A stretch of 51,961 bases of DNA, from positions 1 to 51,961 of the forward strand of contig JAHBMJ010000267.1 in assembly GCA_018398765.1 (NCBI GenBank), read 5' to 3'. A model generated the notes under the pieces. The model had not been told where the DNA came from. It searched no databases and was given only the letters and a program-made list of their open reading frames with translations. This document shows, one piece after another, positions 31,256 through 41,255 of the stretch (positions are counted from its first letter, which is position 1; each line of letters starts with the position of its first letter). Position numbers and translations under genes: made by a program. The stretch comes from Chromera velia (lineage: Eukaryota; Sar; Chromeraceae).

Positions 31256-34200
31256 CTGAATTTGCCTTGTTGGTATCTGTTTTGAATAGATTCGTGTCTA
31301 GTAGAGGGTCCAGCGTTCGTGCTCTGCGCAGTGATAGAGTCCCATTCTCATTGACAAGCACCACAGCCTTCCATTGCGACAGCAAAGCAACGAACACAAT
31401 GGCAGAACTACGCAAGGATGAGTTTTGATCCTTGGAAGTCCCGGATGAGTCGACAAGGCTTGGAGGATACTCTGCCAACACACGACCGGCCTTGAGGTCA
31501 ACAGACACAACTGTGCCAGACGCCGTTCCTGCCACGCAGAGCTTCATCATCGTCCCCTCTTCTTTCTCTCCTTTCTCCGATTCCCCCACGATCCAGGCGC
31601 AGTCAACTGCCGTGATCGTCAGAGGAAGAGGAGGGGGAGATGCGGTCGTGGGGGGTCCCTCAGGGGAGGTTTTCTTATGCTCAGTCGCGAGATGGGCTTC
31701 CTTTTTCCCCTTTCTTTCTTTTACCTTCTTGTTTCTGATTGCTGCTTTCTTGGTCTCTGCCTCTCTCTCAGGCTTCGGTTTCTTTTTGCCTCCCCTGGCT
31801 CTACCCGCACACGAAAATTCCTCCAGTGACAGATTCACCCGACTCACAGAGGGACGCAGAAGACTGTGTCTGCCTGGGGAAGACGAGACAGGAGATGGCA
31901 GGACAGAGGGGAGCGGTAGCTGCTTCGGTGAGACGGGTGTCACTGAGAAAGCAGCTTTCAGATTGAACACAGAGGGCATCTCTGCAACCTTTTTCTTTGT
32001 GCCTTGGTCTTCTTCTGCAGTGAAAGACACGAGAAGACCATCAGCAGTGGCCAAGAGGAGCTCTGCACCGGTTGTTGAGGTGCTCATGGCTGTCACAGCG
32101 ACGTCTCCACTGAAGGCGGAAGACAACGGAGAGCTGCCTCCAAAGTGCCAAGGAGCAACTGCAGAGTCACCCACGAGACCCATATGACCCCCTGCCACAA
32201 AACGAGGAAGCCAGAGACCACCCGACAGAAAAATCCCACGTACACCGCTGCCCATCCCTGCAGATGCAGAAGGTCTAGAACCGCCATGCACCCTCTCTCT
32301 CTCTGGCTGTCCGGAATCACCCCGGACAAACACCGCGAGGCTCAAACCATCCCCTTTTGTCTTTTCTGTCGTTTCAACAACAGGGGTGATCCTTCCACTC
32401 TGCTGGTTCACGCTTGTGAGCCTACTCTCTTTGTCATCCGCTTCCACCCCCTCTGCGTCCTCCTCTGTGATTGCCCCCGTGATCGTTGCCTCGGGTACGG
32501 TTCCCGTGACGCCCTCGGGTTTGCTGACCTGTCCTTCTCTGGGAGTGACAAACACGGCAGACCCTGATTTGCCCCGTGAAAGGGAAACGCGTGACGTGGA
32601 ATGAGTAGGCAAGAACGGATTCTGACGAAAAGTTGACCCCATCTCCGCATCTGCAAGTTGTTGGGTGGAGGCGCCGTCCTCCTCCTTTGCAGACTCGGGG
32701 GGCGTCCTGTAACTCTCTGCGGTTTCGAAAGTCACGCCGCGAGACGGACTATCGCTGTCCCCTCCCAACTCTGATCGATCGCGGGTGGCGCGTCTGCTCG
32801 CTTTCCGGGACGCTTTACGGGATGCTCTTCTGCTTTTCCTTCTACGACTTGTCTCCTCTCCTGGTTCTTCCACCCCCCCCTCCATTGGGAGATCCCCTTC
32901 GTGGGCTGATGCCTTGGCTGTCTGTCCAACCTGTTCTGCCCTCTCCACCTGCATGCCTGACTCCCTCACGTCGGAGGATCGACGGGCAGGGGGGAGAAGA
33001 TCCAAACCCTCGACGGGAGGGACGCAGGGAGTTTTCCCCTGCTGCTGCTGCTGCTGCTGCTGCATCGATTCGCCTGTAGACGCTGCCTTCCCGTCTCTCT
33101 CTGTGTGTGCTTCCTCCTCTCTTGCGGGTGTGAGCAGGTTGAGAGCTGTCACTCCTGCTGTCTGAGACGACAAGAAGCCTCCTCCCGGGTTCTGCATGGG
33201 CCCTGCGGATGCCTGCAGGACAGGAGAGGACTGGAGACGGGAGGACTTTCCTAGAGGGAGGTGGGGCACCACAAAGGAGTTGAAAGAGGAGAACTGCACA
33301 GTTCCGGTCGGGTTAAATGGAGTTGAGCGAGTCAACCTGTGGGGCTGGGGGGTGAGGTTGACGAGAGGAGCAAGATGGTCTGGGAGGTGGAGATGGTCTG
33401 TGTCGATATTGCTGCGTGCATTTGCTCTCGCAGTGGCAGCAGCAGCAGCAGCAGCAGGAGAGATCGGCGGAGTTCCCAGAGGTACGGATGGTTTCAGGAC
33501 AACCGTCAGTTTGCCTCCTTCCATCACTTCCACAAGAGAGCCTTCCTCTTCTAGATTGTCTTCCTCCTCTCGGGGTGTCTGCGTAGTTCTCGGGGGGGGA
33601 GACGGTGGGCCTCTGGATTTTTGGGTTTGGGGAGAGGGGGAGGGAGGCTTGCTGGATTTGTTCAAACCGCCTTTCCATGTGCTGTGGAAGAGCTCTAGAG
33701 TAATCGGCTGTGTGACTGGGGTAAGTCTCAAGTGGGCAGTGTCTGCAATGGCAGGGAGAAGAGGGGCGCTCTGTGTGTGTGCAGCTGTGATGGCAATTGG
33801 CCCCTTGGGGGGAGGTTTCTTTTCCTCTTCTTGCTGCTGCTGGTGCAGCTGAGAGGACTGAGCAGGTCCCAAAAGAACAGCAATATGGTTGGGACTTTTG
33901 GGAGGACTCCGAAGAAACTCTAACCTCTTTCTCTCTGCCTCCTTCTGCTTCCGCTCTTGTACTGCCCTCCTTTCCTCACGAGCCAGGAAAGCAGCAAAGA
34001 GACCGTCTCTACCGGGTGTCACCAACGGAATCTTTTTTCTAGGACTCTCTTTTTCCTGCTCGATTGGAACTGCATTCGAAAGTTGCAGAGCCAAAGAAAC
34101 GACCGGTTCCTTGAACTGTATTCCCTTTGTCCTCCGGCTATCTAGAGACTGTACTTTCAGAGTCTCGTGCAACAGTAGACAGGTGGTGCTGTCTTGTTGA

Positions 34201-35469
34201 AGAGTGGAGCGACTGTGATCTTGGCCCGAGACTGTCGGATCCCCCTCGCCTCCTTCAGTTGAAAAGAGGGTCCCTGACGGCAACGTTGTGCTTGGGCCAA
34301 TGCCCGCATGGGGATCCTGGAGGGTGCGGCATGATCTGTTCCGTTTGGAACAACTTGTCTTTGCCTTCTGCTGCTGAGACGCTGTGGACGGATTCTGTGT
34401 GAGTCTGTGTGAGTCTTCTTCCAATCCTTCTCGATCTCTCTCTGTGTCCACACCCATCGGGAGGGTTCTGGAAGCGTCAGGCTCTGAAGGGAGGAATATA
34501 GAGGGACTGTCAAGAGCAAGGGAAAAAAGGGAAGGCTCTCCTTGCACACCCCTTTCTTTCTCCCCCCCTTCTGCCGACTTGTCTTGCCGACTGTCTCTGG
34601 AGACCTGCTGCGACATCGTGACGGCTTGACTGCGGTCCAGCACCGACATGACCGACCCGGCGGCCCCAAGTCCCACGACCTCAAGAGGGTCTGTCATTTC
34701 ACTCGGCAGATTCTCGGTCCGCCCCCTTGGGAGCGTTAGCTCGGTCTTTCCCCTGGTCAACCACACATCATCATCTTCGTCCTCTTCTGCTATCGGGGCC
34801 TGGAGAGCAGAATTAATGGATTTGTCCGCACCTGGCGAAGCAGTCTTTGCTGACTGCAGAACACCTCCCGCCGACATCAGCACATCCGCAACGGCCATGC
34901 GCCCCCTTCCGACGACGTCAGGAACCACCGAGGCGATTGCGTGGAGGGACTCGCGGAGTTCGGGGGGGACGGCGAGATCGGCCGGGATGTGACTGGCCTT
35001 CTTTGCCGCCCAGCGGACTGCCGCCTTGATCCCCCCGGGGCCCAGGTTCTTCATTGCTGTGCGCATCCTCTCATGAGAGGGAGATATCTCCTTCCTGCCA
35101 AATCTCCGGGGCTTCTGCCGTGTGAGGGCATCGCCAAGCAATTGGAAGATTTGGTCCTTCGTCGGCCCATCCACATCTGCTGCCGCCGCCTCATCTTGCC
35201 CCCCTGCGACTGCAGATGCTGAGGGGTCCTGCAAGAGGACGTGCAGAGGGTAAGGAGAGGCCGTGGAGGGTGAGAGGCCAGCAATGCTCCCCCTTTCCCT
35301 TTCTCTGGCGTTGAGGGTGAGAGGCTCTGGGCGTTCGGCCCTTCCCTCTGTCTCTGCATCATCGCCCCCCTTTCCCTTTGCTGCAGCGTCCACACCGGAT
35401 GGCGGCAGGGCGGGGAGGCTCTTGGAAATCGAGAGAGAAGGCTCGATGGTTCGAAGCAGCGCAAGGGAG
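31256..35469 (-). CDS. WD40-type giant protein, 4.2-kb exon with huge low-complexity insert
   Basis: The acceptor is CCTGCCTGCAG|C (phase 2 entry) and the donor AATTCAG|GTGAGA (phase 1 exit); both agree with neighbours. About 1,404 codons are open throughout. The first three quarters are disordered (Ser, Pro, Arg, Glu and a seven-Gln run from CAG repeats near 33030-33065). The last quarter returns to propeller-like strands: LLLATADGLLVSFTAEE, LCVAGTASGTVVSVDLKAG and VVLVNENGTLSLRRARTLD. It uses many CAG and CAA codons and no TAA or TAG, which matters for the coding question raised by the retroelements. Confidence 0.8.
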
Positions 35470-35777
35470 CTGCAGGCAGGGACACACACAGGAGATACAC
35501 ACAGCTAGATTCACACAGACCGATAGAATCTTCTTCTGCTTCTCAACGCCCTAAGTCCCAAATTCCATCGCATCATGTACAATAACAGACTCCCATGCAC
35601 GAGCAGAGCGATAGAGAATTCCGAGAAACGCACACAAGGAGAAGGGATACTCAGGATACTCGATCGAGCCTGGGAGCAAAGTTTGGAGATTTTGCGGCGC
35701 TTTCTGACAAAGAGGAACTGTCATGGCTTTGAGCTTGACTGCATTAAGCTCTGCACACTCATGCGTGCATTGCTGAC

Positions 35778-35893
35778 CTGACTGCAGAGGGAGCCACTGC
35801 CATGGTCCTGCTAGAGTTCCGAGCTACTCCGGTCATCAGGCCGTCGTCCGAGAGAACAAACACAAGAGGATACCTCACGCCATTCGCACCAGT
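35778..35893 (-). CDS. WD40-type giant protein, short internal exon
   Basis: The acceptor is TCCATGCAG|ACTGG, the donor GTCAG|GTCAGC. Entry is phase 0 and exit phase 2. It encodes NGVRYPLVFVLSDDGLMTGV and then ARNSSRTMAVA, a propeller-blade-like stretch. Confidence 0.75.
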
Positions 35894-36211
35894 CTGCATG
35901 GAAAGCAGAAAGAAAGAAGAGCCATGCAGGCAGGAGAAAATGGTGACCGAGTTGCTTGGAGGTGAGATTCCTTGTGCAAACAAACTCAAATCATGCAGCT
36001 ACTGGGGTATGACCAAAAGGTGTGAAATGAAAGGTGAAGTCCTTCCCTCCCTCTGCAAACGGGCAGAAAAAAAGGCCCGTTGACTACACCCATGCAAACC
36101 GACGGACCCACCGGAGAGGCGCAGATCATCCGGAGATCCGTCAAGGGAATGTTGAGTGGACCTGCAACCTTAGGGCTCTCTTTCTGTCCCTGCTGCATGA
36201 AACACAGAAAA

Positions 36212-36620
36212 ACAGGCATACAGGCGTTTTGACCAAAAGAATTGGCATAGAGACATGGAGACACAGACAAACAGGCATACAGGCGTTTTGATCAAAAGAA
36301 TTGGCATAGAGACATGGAGACACAGACAAACAGGCATACAGACGTTTTGATCAAAAGAATTGGCATAGAGACATGGAGACACAGACAAACAGGCATACAG
36401 GCGTTTTGACCAAAAGGATTGGCATAGAGACATGGAGACACAGACAAACAGGCACACAGGCGTTTTGACCAAAAGAATTGGCATAGAGACATGGAGATAC
36501 AGACAAACAGGCATACAGGCGTTTTGACCAAAAGAATTGGCATAGAGACATGGAGACACAGACAAACAGGCACACAGGCGTTTTGACCAAAAGAATTGGC
36601 ATAGAGACATTACGATGCAG
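36212..36620. repeat. 59-bp minisatellite, about 7 copies, inside an intron
   Basis: Units start at 36212, 36271, 36330, 36389, 36448, 36507 and 36566. Each contains ACAGGCATACAGGCG, TTTTGACCAAAAGAATTGG and CATAGAGACATGGAGA with few differences. The unit length is not a multiple of three, so overlapping frames cycle through all three readings. It lies in the intron between 35894 and 36678. Confidence 0.92.
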
Positions 36621-36678
36621 AGAGTGCTGACGCCTCCAACAACCTCTCTTGATCTACTCAATCCAATCTCTCACTGAC

Positions 36679-37168
36679 CTCTTCACTGATCCCTCCCCCC
36701 TCTTCTACAGCAGTCAAGAAGAACGAATTGCCATTCTTTTCAGCCTCTGACTGCCCGTCCTCCTCTCCCCCCTCTTGGCCTCTTTGTCCCCCCGGGTCTG
36801 TATCCAAAGCAGCCGGGGCCGCCGGGGCGTTGTCTGTTTTCCTCTCACCCCCTCCATCGCCACTTTGGGGTTTTCTTGGCACTCCCTTCTTCTTCAGAAA
36901 GCCCTGACGTAGGGGAGGTCGGAGACGCGCAGCCTCGAGTCTGATCAGGGCCGCTCGGGTCCTTTCCTGCTCGGAGAGTTCCGCACGGAAGGAGGCCAGC
37001 CAGTCGAGGGGAGGGTCCGTCTCTGCGGTCTCTTCTGCTGATTGCTGCAGCAACATCTGACTGTCAGGAAGACGCGGAGAAACCTCAAAGACCTCGAGCG
37101 CGCGTGCGTCAGTCAACGCTGTCAGCTGGCCAGGAAGTGGCCCTGCACCCACACGGAGAGACACACCA
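36679..37168 (-). CDS. WD40-type giant protein, internal exon (490 bp)
   Basis: The acceptor is AATCTGCAG|T, the donor GAAGAG|GTCAGT; entry phase 2, exit phase 0. It starts with propeller-like GVSLRVGAGPLPGQLTALTD and ARALEVFEVSP. A helix (DWLASFRAELSEQERTRAAL) and then a Gly/Asp/Glu-rich insert follow. It ends SFFLTAVEEGGGISEE. Confidence 0.75.
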
Positions 37169-37561
37169 CTGCAGATTCTAATGCGAACATCAGTGCATGA
37201 AAATTCAGACATATACAACTCACGAAGGCACCGTTGCTCCTAAGCATCAGAAGCTACTTGAGGACCCCTTCTTTTTTCATTCGTCTGCACCCTCCCTCCT
37301 GTCTCCCTTGCTCCCTCCTTTCCGTCCCACTGGTAGGCAGCATCTCCACACTGTTCCTGATACGAATCTATACAGGCGCACAAAGAGCGGGCCGCTTCTA
37401 ACCAGATGCACCGAGAAGACTGATTTTCCGCTGTCAAGGACTTCCTTGTCCCCCTTTGTCCATTTTTCAGTCGAAACGCATGTACTAAAAATACCTTCGG
37501 ATTTATACACAAACAAATCCATCCGAGGCAAACAGACCAAAAAAACGATCAACCAACCCAC

Positions 37562-37655
37562 CCACCCTCCGCGAGAGACGCCACGGGAGAGTCTAGAACG
37601 AAAGCAAGGCTCAACGTCGCAGCATATGGCCACCTGCCTTCCTCTTCACTGTCAT
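37562..37655 (-). CDS. WD40-type giant protein, small internal exon
   Basis: The acceptor is CTCTCTGCAG|AT after a pyrimidine tract; the donor lies within a GTGGGTGGGT run, and only the one leaving phase 2 (37562) fits the next exon. It encodes EEEGRWPYAATLSLAFVLD and then SPVASLAEGG, typical of a propeller strand pair. Confidence 0.7.
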
Positions 37656-37884
37656 CTGCAGAGAGGGGGGCAGACAATAGATGACAAACACAAGCATACG
37701 TCTGAAGAGGGGAGGGCCGAGATAACTCTTCAGAAACAGGCGACAGAGAAAAATTCTGAACAAATTTATGATGGAAGGAGAGTCGATGCAAAAGACGGCT
37801 TCGTGGAAACATTTATCCAAAGAAAAGGCAGCAGGAAGCCAACGAAAGCTGTCACGCACCAATTACGCACGGGAGGGAACCGAC

Positions 37885-38096
37885 CTGCTCTCTCTCCCGC
37901 GAGAGTCTCTCCCTCTTCCTCTGTCTCTTCAGTCAAGAAGGCTGCTGTGGTGTGGGCCTTCCTGGGAGAGGAGTTTCTTTCTCTTTGGATCCGAACTCTA
38001 GGGGAGGACGTCTGAGGTGTCCCTTTTCGCTTTGAAGGGTAAAAAGACCTGAGATCAACAGGGGAAAAGGAAAGGATATAACAACGCTCTTGATTC
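37885..38096 (-). CDS. WD40-type giant protein, internal exon
   Basis: The acceptor GTTCCCCCAG|G completes a split Trp codon from the previous exon; the donor is GCAG|GTCGGT, phase 1. It encodes NQERCYILSFSPVDLRSFYP, then a basic Ser/Arg-rich and Thr/Glu-rich insert. Phase agreement on both sides supports the model. Confidence 0.7.
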
Positions 38097-38302
38097 CTGG
38101 GGGAACCGTTGGCCTGAGGTCTGCAGATTTCTATGTAGGGCCCAAGAAAAGCCATCACGACGTGTCGTATCCCTGATTGTTGAATGAATCCATTCAAAGG
38201 TGCAAAGAGACCAGACAGGCATTTGTTTGAGTGGGGAAGGAAAAAAAAGGAAAAAGGTTACACCGGGCTCCATGCCCATTTGCCCCCCCCAGACTCACTC
38301 AC

Positions 38303-38450
38303 CATACTGCCAGAGTCCCATTGGCCATCCCTGTCACAAGGGCATGCCGTGGCCCCTCAGAACTCCCCCCAGCGTCCCCTTCACCCTCCCACAGCATCTG
38401 AGCACAACGCACCCACTCCTCGCTTTTCGACCTCGACCACAGGAGCGTTC
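38303..38450 (-). CDS. WD40-type giant protein, exon with a clear WD repeat end
   Basis: The acceptor is ACGCATGCAG|GA, the donor GTATG|GTGAGT, a near-consensus donor. The exon encodes TLLWSRSKSEEWVRC and, at its end, RHALVTGMANGTLAVW, the G-x-x-x-G-x-[IL]-x-V-W signature of a WD40 blade. Entry phase 1, exit phase 2. Confidence 0.8.
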
Positions 38451-38615
38451 CTGCATGCGTCCATTCAGACCATCCACAGAAATCGTCATCAAAATGCACG
38501 CCGAAACGCGGAATAAAATCAAAAAGAACAAATCAGGCCGCAGGGAATGGTCAGAGAGCAGATGAAAAACACACAAACGCTTCATCACTGCAGACCCTCA
38601 AGTAGATCGACAGAC

Positions 38616-38711
38616 CTGTCCAGAGGCCCACAACGGCGACCCCTCCTCCAAACACAGCCACAGCCACAGGCCCCGTCTGGCCTTTCAAAACAGGACACAC
38701 AGAGACAGAGC
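38616..38711 (-). CDS. WD40-type giant protein, 96-bp exon
   Basis: The acceptor is TCCATGCAG|GC, the donor GGACAG|GTCTGT. It encodes VLKGQTGPVAVAVFGGGVAV and then VGLWTG, which continues in frame into the TLLWSR of the next exon. Both junctions are phase 1. Confidence 0.78.
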
Positions 38712-39052
38712 CTGCATGGAATCAGCACAGAACAGAGAAGCTGACACAACACGTGTTCGTTGCCTTCTATTGCAAAGCCGCCTGGACTGCAAACGAGGGA
38801 AAAAAAAAAGCTGGAAAGACTCATCTTTGATAAGTTTTCTCTCTCTTTTTAGAAAAAAAAACGTTTTCCTCTGTGAAGAAGCCGGCATTTGCCAAGGTCT
38901 CTGTTTTTGCAACGGCAAGAAGTGGAATGCGAGAGGGTGGGTACGGCTTCTCTCCATTTTCGTTTTTTGGCTCTCTCTTCTCTTCATTCTCTCTGTCCCT
39001 CTTCAAGTCGACCCAAGCACCACTTTTGCCGGTTTCTTTTGTTTTCTTGCAC

Positions 39053-39329
39053 ATGAGGACGAACCCTGTTGCTGTGCTGTCGCCTGCCCCTTTTTTCCCG
39101 TCTTCATTGCGCTCCTCTGCTCTTCAGAGAAGGCCTCCACCTCTCCACAGAGGTCCAGAGTCCAAAAAGGAAGAGGAGACCCACACTCTGCCGCTGCAGC
39201 CTCTCTGTCCTTCTCTCGTGAGAGGGGGGAGGGTTCTGTCAGTGAGTGAGGGTTTGCTTCCTCTGCTGTTGCTGCGGGAGTGCTTGTTTTACACAGCCGG
39301 AAGATCTTCAAATGACCTCCAGAGTCGAG
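39053..39329 (-). CDS. WD40-type giant protein, internal exon
   Basis: The acceptor is CACCCTGCAG|CTCGAC. The exon encodes LDSGGHLKIFRLCKTS, a propeller strand, then a Ser/Glu-rich loop and GSPLPFWTLDLCGEVEAF. The donor is GTGCAA at 39053 or GTTCGT a few codons earlier; both leave phase 1 as the next exon requires. Confidence 0.62.
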
Positions 39330-39532
39330 CTGCAGGGTGTAAAGACAAGCAGGAAATTGTTCATTGAAATTGGGCGTGCCATGCCAAAGAGACAAAAGGA
39401 AAGAGTAGACCAAACCGACTTGATACACAGTCCATGTGCTTCTGGTAGAATATGGGACGGCAGGCTTTAACGAAAGGCTTCTCGGTGAGGCAAGAAGCGC
39501 TGAGAAAAAACTTTGCTTCTGTCTCGGTCTGT

Positions 39533-39535
<3 letters not shown>

Positions 39536-39566
<31 letters not shown>

Positions 39567-39667
39567 CGTCTGTTTCTTTCTCTTGCCTCCTTTGTCTGTC
39601 TGTTTGTCTAATTTGTCGGTCCGTCTGTCTGCTTGCTTCTCTATCTCTGTCTCTGTCTCTATCTGTG

Positions 39668-39723
<56 letters not shown>

Positions 39724-39776
39724 TGTGTGTGAGTGTGTGTGTGCGACGTGCGCGTGCGTGCGTGCGTGCGTGCATG

Positions 39777-39816
<40 letters not shown>

Positions 39817-39832
39817 TGCGTGCGTGCGTGTG

Positions 39833-39890
<58 letters not shown>

Positions 39891-39895
39891 CATCG
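39536..39895. repeat. Compound microsatellite (TCTG, CT, GT/GC) in an intron
   Basis: TCTG units at 39536-39565, CTGTCT and CT runs at 39640-39706, then GT with GCGT interruptions to 39890. On the plus strand this gives artefactual Cys/Val frames and on the minus strand His/Thr frames. Confidence 0.92.
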
Positions 39896-40186
39896 ATCTG
39901 AACTCGCGCAGCTGCGGACTGACCACGACAAGAAGAGTCCCAAGGCATTCCCCTCCTTCGGTCTTACTTTTACTTCTTGGCATGCACAGGGAGAATGGTG
40001 GATCGGTTTGCGGAGAGGAAGAAAGGAAGGCCGTGTTTTTGCCCATGTTGTCTTTCCCTTCCCTGTGAACTTTTGGACCTTCCCGGGAGTCAGAGCAGCA
40101 TCCGCACTCAGCGGAGGAGCACGCGGCGTCCACGGAGAAAGCATCGTCTCCAACTTGCACAGCATCACTTCGACGCTGCAGTCAAT

Positions 40187-40310
40187 CAATCGATCATTCA
40201 TCGATCAATCAATCAATCAATCAGTGAATCAGTCAGTCAGTCAGTCAGTCAGTCAGTCAGTCAGTCAGTCAGTCAGTCCATCAGTCGGTCGGTCAGGTAT
40301 TCGGTCAGTT
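40187..40310. repeat. ATCA and CAGT tetranucleotide repeat in an intron
   Basis: ATCA units (40187-40223) pass into a CAGT run (40229-40277) and then degenerate CGGT units. It lies directly beyond the donor of the 40329-40634 exon. Confidence 0.9.
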
Positions 40311-40328
40311 GATCAAACTCCAATACAC

Positions 40329-40634
40329 GTAGAGCAGTAGCATTTCTTTTTCGGCTTCGAGCCCCCTCAGCAACCAGTCTGACACATTTGTGACTGGTCT
40401 CTCAGTCTCCCTGCCCGCCCGACTCCCCCCAAGACGAACCTCCAGATGAGTGTCAAAGACGGTGAGGAAGGGTCCCACTAGAGCCGCTACTCCAAGCAGA
40501 GGAGCGTCTGCCATCGTCATAACACCTGCCGAGCCCTGAATGCCTGAGCCTGATCCTTTCCGAGAGACAGGCAGGCACGCAAGACTGCCGGGACTTGAAA
40601 TGGCGGAGCAGCCGGGCAGCCTCACTGATCTTGC
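40329..40634 (-). CDS. WD40-type giant protein, N-terminal exon (102 codons)
   Basis: The acceptor is CTTTTGCAG|GCAAGA, the donor CTCTAC|GTGTAT, phase 0 on both sides. It encodes GVMTMADAPLLGVAALVG and then PFLTVFDTHLEVRLG, a blade with the usual G-V-A-A-L-V / F-L-T-V-F-D spacing. It ends WLLRGLEAEKEMLLLY. Confidence 0.75.
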
Positions 40635-40701
40635 CTGCAAAAGGGTGCAGAAGAAAACCCCAATTCCTAAAATTCAGCTTCTACTCATACACGAGGTGCA
40701 C

Positions 40702-41038
40702 GCATGCAGACAAATTGTGCCAGAAAACAATGTGTCCGTCTACGTCAATCGCGGTTCTTAGCAGACGGACACATGCACTGATAGGTAAAGACACGGAAAC
40801 TTGGAAACACACAACCAGGGCTATGCATTACCCGACAGACCAGCTTGCCGTCGAAGGAATAGGCTTGCAGCAGCCAGGAGAGACCCTCCTCTGGTCTTTC
40901 CTCTTCCGTCTCTCCATTCAGAGAGCAAGAGAGCAGGAACACCAACGGACAAGTGTTGTGCACAGCGACTGCGCATTTCCTTTCATCCGACCTAGGAGAC
41001 CCTGTATTGAAGTGCTTGCAGTCACAGAACAGTTCCAT
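40702..41038 (-). CDS. WD40-type giant protein, first coding region (structure unresolved)
   Basis: An ATG frame from 41038 reads MELFCDCKHFNT and, further on, GLSWLLQAYSFDGKLVCR. After a possible 54-bp intron (GTAATG...ATCAG) a different frame reads RLLRTAIDVDGHIVFWHN, a WD-type strand, ending at a GTGCAC or GTGTAT donor. The phases of these two pieces do not match, so a further exon or another start is missing from my model. The true start codon is not established. Confidence 0.35.
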
Positions 41039-41255
41039 GGTCAGTCACGAACTCAACCAGCAAATAGACGGCTGTGCAGACCTCTGGCTGACTTCACTCT
41101 TCCTCAAGCATGCACACAAACCAATCAACAGAGAAGTCACTCGTGCAACAGATAATTTTGTATGTACTGCTCTTCACGGCAATGGACGGACTGGACCTTT
41201 TGGGAGAAAAAGCTGTGTGCGGAAGAGTCACTTTCTAAAGGTAACGACACAATAG

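Larger units (their letters stand above)
22858..41038 (-). other. Gene span: giant WD40-repeat protein
   Basis: Thirteen exons placed on the minus strand between 40702 and 22858 have splice sites whose phases agree at every junction from 40634 onward, giving at least about 4,360 residues. WD40-type strands recur from the N-terminus: DGHIVFWHN, GGHLKIFRL, AVVGLWTGGTLLWSR, VTGMANGTLAVW, LLATADGLLVSF, CVAGTASGTVVSVDL, VAGTASGSLVALHL, SASVDGTMCLWRV. A region of more than 1,000 residues of low complexity interrupts the propeller repeats. The C-terminal 1,900 residues are charged with a coiled-coil stretch. Such proteins are scaffolds; an axonemal or ciliary role is possible but not shown. The first exon and start codon are unresolved. 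It might be two genes, although the continuous phases argue against that. Confidence 0.7.

Noticed and set aside
36170-36661. Repeats resembling a CRISPR array or a repeat protein (Cys/Leu/Val frames)
   Set aside because: Units are 59-bp tandem copies without unique spacers, the context is eukaryotic and intronic, and the unit length is not a multiple of three.
22858-41038. Genome-wide reassignment of UAA and UAG to glutamine
   Set aside because: The giant WD40-type gene encodes its many glutamines only with CAG and CAA over more than 4,000 codons, and H4 does the same. A ciliate-like code would put UAR codons there. Only an element-specific or decay explanation remains open.
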